Positions 32,687-34,190 of a stretch of DNA of 34,190 nucleotides are shown here, one piece after another. The DNA is taken from the NCBI GenBank assembly GCA_964433875.1, contig CAYSSO010000018.1:1-34190 (forward strand), written 5' to 3'. The notes under the pieces are model-generated. The model did no database searches. It had not been told where the DNA came from and saw only the letters and a list, made by a program, of their open reading frames with translations. Source of the DNA: Athalassotoga sp964433875 (GTDB lineage Bacteria > Thermotogota > Thermotogae > Mesoaciditogales > Mesoaciditogaceae). The position numbers and the translations under genes are program-made. Position 1 is the first letter of the stretch. Every line of letters begins with the position of its first letter.

Positions 32687-33372
32687 AAGTCGAAAATCTA
32701 AAGAAAGATTTTGGAAATCTTAAGGTTATAGATGGATGGAATCTTGAGATCAAAAGAGACGAACGCATCGCGATGATCGGCCCTTCGGGGTGCGGGAAGA
32801 CAACATTTTTAAAGATAATCGCCGATCTCGAGAAAAATTTTTCTGGCAAGGTAGAAAGAAATTTTGAAAAAATAGGCTTTGTCTTTCAGGAACCGAGATT
32901 GATTCCTTGGATAAGTGTGATGGAAAACCTGACCTTTATCTCGCCAGATAAGAATAAGATAGCCTTTTTCCTGAAAGCAATGCGCCTCGAAGGATTTGAA
33001 AATTATCTTCCATCTCAATTAAGCGGTGGAATGAAACAAAGGGTAAATCTCGTTAGAGCCCTTATACCGGATCCGCAACTTCTAATTCTCGATGAACCAT
33101 TTGCATCTCTCGATATGCCCGTTAAATTTGCAATTATAGAGGACATAAACAAACTTAGAAATCAAAGAGAATTTGCCATCGTTACTGTAACCCACGATGT
33201 AAAAGAAGCCCTTTTGTTATCAGACAGGATTTTAATACTCTCAAGACGTCCTTCGAGGATCGTCGAAGATATAAAGATCAATCTCCAAAGAGAAGAGAAA
33301 GACATCTCAAATACAAAATTCATCCAATCCGAAAGCGAACTTATTAAAAGGATATTCTCGTTAAATAATTGA
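32668..33372 (+). CDS. ABC transporter ATP-binding protein, SsuB/TauB type
   Basis: The 234-residue ATPase has Walker A GPSGCGKTT, the Q-loop in FVFQEPRLIPW, signature LSGGMKQRVNLVRAL, Walker B LLILDEPFASLD and the switch histidine in VTHDVKEAL. The RLIPW after the Q-loop is typical of the SsuB/NrtD subfamily. It starts at ATG 32668, 19 bases inside the permease gene. This is the last gene of the three-gene importer operon. Confidence 0.95.
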   Translation: MADTILKVENLKKDFGNLKVIDGWNLEIKRDERIAMIGPSGCGKTTFLKIIADLEKNFSGKVERNFEKIGFVFQEPRLIPWISVMENLTFISPDKNKIAFFLKAMRLEGFENYLPSQLSGGMKQRVNLVRALIPDPQLLILDEPFASLDMPVKFAIIEDINKLRNQREFAIVTVTHDVKEALLLSDRILILSRRPSRIVEDIKINLQREEKDISNTKFIQSESELIKRIFSLNN

Positions 33373-33441
33373 TTCTGATCAGAAAATTCAATGTAACATT
33401 AACAAAAGAATCAGCTAATAAATAAAAGATTTTGTTAGTAA

Positions 33442-33475
33442 AATGGCGCTAATGTTGATTAACGCCATTATTTGT
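33442..33475 (+). terminator. Probable terminator after the ABC operon
   Basis: AATGGCG (33442-33448) pairs with CGCCATT (33463-33469), with TAAT/ATTA extending the stem past one mismatch around a GTTG loop. A U-rich tail (ATTTGTGTATTTTT) follows. A symmetric operator is an alternative reading. Confidence 0.55.
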
Positions 33476-33503
33476 GTATTTTTGCCATTATTTTGGCTAA
33501 AAA

Positions 33504-33550
33504 ATGACTTGACAAAAAAGTCATCAAGAATTAAAATGACTTTGTCAAAG
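33504..33550 (+). promoter_or_regulatory. Promoter and operator-like repeats for the class II aldolase
   Basis: A consensus -35 TTGACA (33509-33514) and -10 TAAAAT (33532-33537) are 17 bp apart. An inverted repeat ATGACTT/AAGTCAT (33504-33510, 33518-33524) covers the -35. A palindrome CTTTG-T-CAAAG (33540-33550) covers the expected transcription start. A strong promoter with sites on both elements suggests repression. Confidence 0.68.
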
Positions 33551-33588
33551 ACATATGATTAACTTGATCATATAGATTGGAGGAAATT

Positions 33589-34190
33589 ATGAATATCACT
33601 GAAGAACTTGTTGAGTATTCTAAACTTGCCTGGGACAGAGGTCTCACAGAATCCACCGGCGGAAACATGAGCGTAAGAGTAGATGCCAACACAATATATA
33701 TAACTCCTCACTCAAGCATAAAACACTTTCTTAAGCCTAAAGATATCATAAAGATAACCTTGGATGACAAAGTCATAGAAGGCGATGGAGAACCATCGTC
33801 GGAGCGCAAGATGCATTTTCTCATATACAAAGAAAGACCGGATATAAATTGTGTCTTTCATGCCCATCCCGCTTACGCAACAGCCTTTGCAGTAAGCGGT
33901 GAAAAGATCCCAATAAACACGCTTCCGGAGGCTGCACTTTTGTTAAAAGATATCGCGTATCTTCCGTACAGAATGCCAGGAACACAAGAATTTGCAGATG
34001 TATTCACACCGGAATTGAGAGCCGGAAAGGATGTTTTCATTCTTCAAAATCACGGCGTAACGGTGATAGGAAAAAGCATCAAGGCAGTTTATGAAAAACT
34101 GGAAACACTTGATTTTGTTGCAAAGGTCGTACTCACACTTAAAATGGCAGGTGCAAATATAAACGAAATAGATGAAAAAGAAATAAAATA
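33589..34190 (+). CDS. Class II aldolase, FucA/AraD family, stop codon cut by window edge
   Basis: The 200 codons run to base 34188 and the last two bases of the window are TA, so the stop is probably the next base; the family length (about 200-215) agrees. The zinc and catalytic residues fall where they do in E. coli L-fuculose-1-phosphate aldolase: Glu72, His91, His93 and His155 (QNHG). GNMSVR near residue 25 and HSSIKHFLKPKDI near 41 form the phosphate site. It would cleave a sugar-1-phosphate to DHAP plus an aldehyde, for instance from fuculose, rhamnulose or 5-deoxypentose; L-ribulose-5-P epimerase is a relative. GGAGGAAA precedes ATG 33589. Confidence 0.88.
   Translation, partial: MNITEELVEYSKLAWDRGLTESTGGNMSVRVDANTIYITPHSSIKHFLKPKDIIKITLDDKVIEGDGEPSSERKMHFLIYKERPDINCVFHAHPAYATAFAVSGEKIPINTLPEAALLLKDIAYLPYRMPGTQEFADVFTPELRAGKDVFILQNHGVTVIGKSIKAVYEKLETLDFVAKVVLTLKMAGANINEIDEKEIK

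Noticed and set aside
33373..33384. Perfect palindrome TTCTGATCAGAA right after the ABC ATPase stop as a terminator
   Set aside because: Too short, with no T-run after it; the hairpin at 33442-33475 is the better terminator. It could still be a protein-binding site.
1..34190. tRNA, rRNA or CRISPR array
   Set aside because: Scanned by eye for cloverleaf T-arm sequences and regularly spaced repeats; none found. A tRNAscan or CRISPR search would be decisive.

Overview
The window looks like a chromosomal segment of an A+T-rich thermophilic or moderately thermophilic bacterium, most likely from the Thermotogota or a near relative. This is inference from content. The genes have strong GGAGG ribosome sites, frequent TTG starts and sigma70-like promoters. 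Bacterial housekeeping genes (gatC, yraN, an AlaX-type editing protein) sit beside archaeal-flavoured ones: A/V-type ATPase membrane subunits, a tricorn protease, a STAND ATPase and a TM1266-like regulator. No rRNA, tRNA, CRISPR array or intact mobile element was seen.

Layout. 1-1.3 kb: 3' part of a peptide/oligosaccharide ABC binding protein with a clean terminator. 1.3-2.9 kb: a hotdog thioesterase and a DUF488 gene flanking two decayed genes, a CZB-like fragment on + and an HD-GYP fragment on -. 3.0-9.4 kb: kdpABC potassium pump plus a KdpD that ends before its kinase domain. 9.5-13.2 kb: a globin-coupled diguanylate cyclase, then gatC, yraN and an AlaX-type tRNA-editing protein in one tight run. 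13.3-16.8 kb: V/A-ATPase subunits C, I and K only. 16.8-21.4 kb: a small TM1266-like regulator divergent from a tricorn protease, followed by an MscS channel with an apparent frameshift. 21.5-23.4 kb: an N6-adenine-type DNA methyltransferase followed by a split helix-hairpin-helix (HhH-GPD) DNA glycosylase-like protein with an Fe-S cysteine cluster. 23.4-24.6 kb: glycerate 2-kinase on -. 24.6-25.1 kb: gene debris (a Dps/ferritin-like 5' end and a probable IS200/IS605 right end) and a repeat-rich control region. 25.1-27.1 kb: STAND ATPase and a PiT-family transporter. 27.5-30.9 kb: peptidase E, PfkB sugar kinase and DeoC/FbaB-type aldolase, facing a DeoR regulator. 31.0-34.2 kb: an SsuABC/TauABC-type transporter, then a FucA-like class II aldolase that runs to the window edge.

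How the parts work together. KdpABC should import K+ with ATP, but the local sensor lacks kinase modules and no kdpE is present, so it may act as a ligand-binding adaptor. The kinase, two different aldolases, DeoR regulator and glycerate kinase suggest sugar-phosphate or deoxysugar breakdown to C2/C3 units.

The best candidate for an undescribed system is the methyltransferase plus HhH-GPD glycosylase pair. It has the layout of a restriction-modification system in which the restriction partner would excise bases instead of hydrolysing phosphodiester bonds. Three genes (mscS, the HhH-GPD gene, deoR) look broken by single-base shifts, so sequence error must be excluded before reading biology into those breaks.
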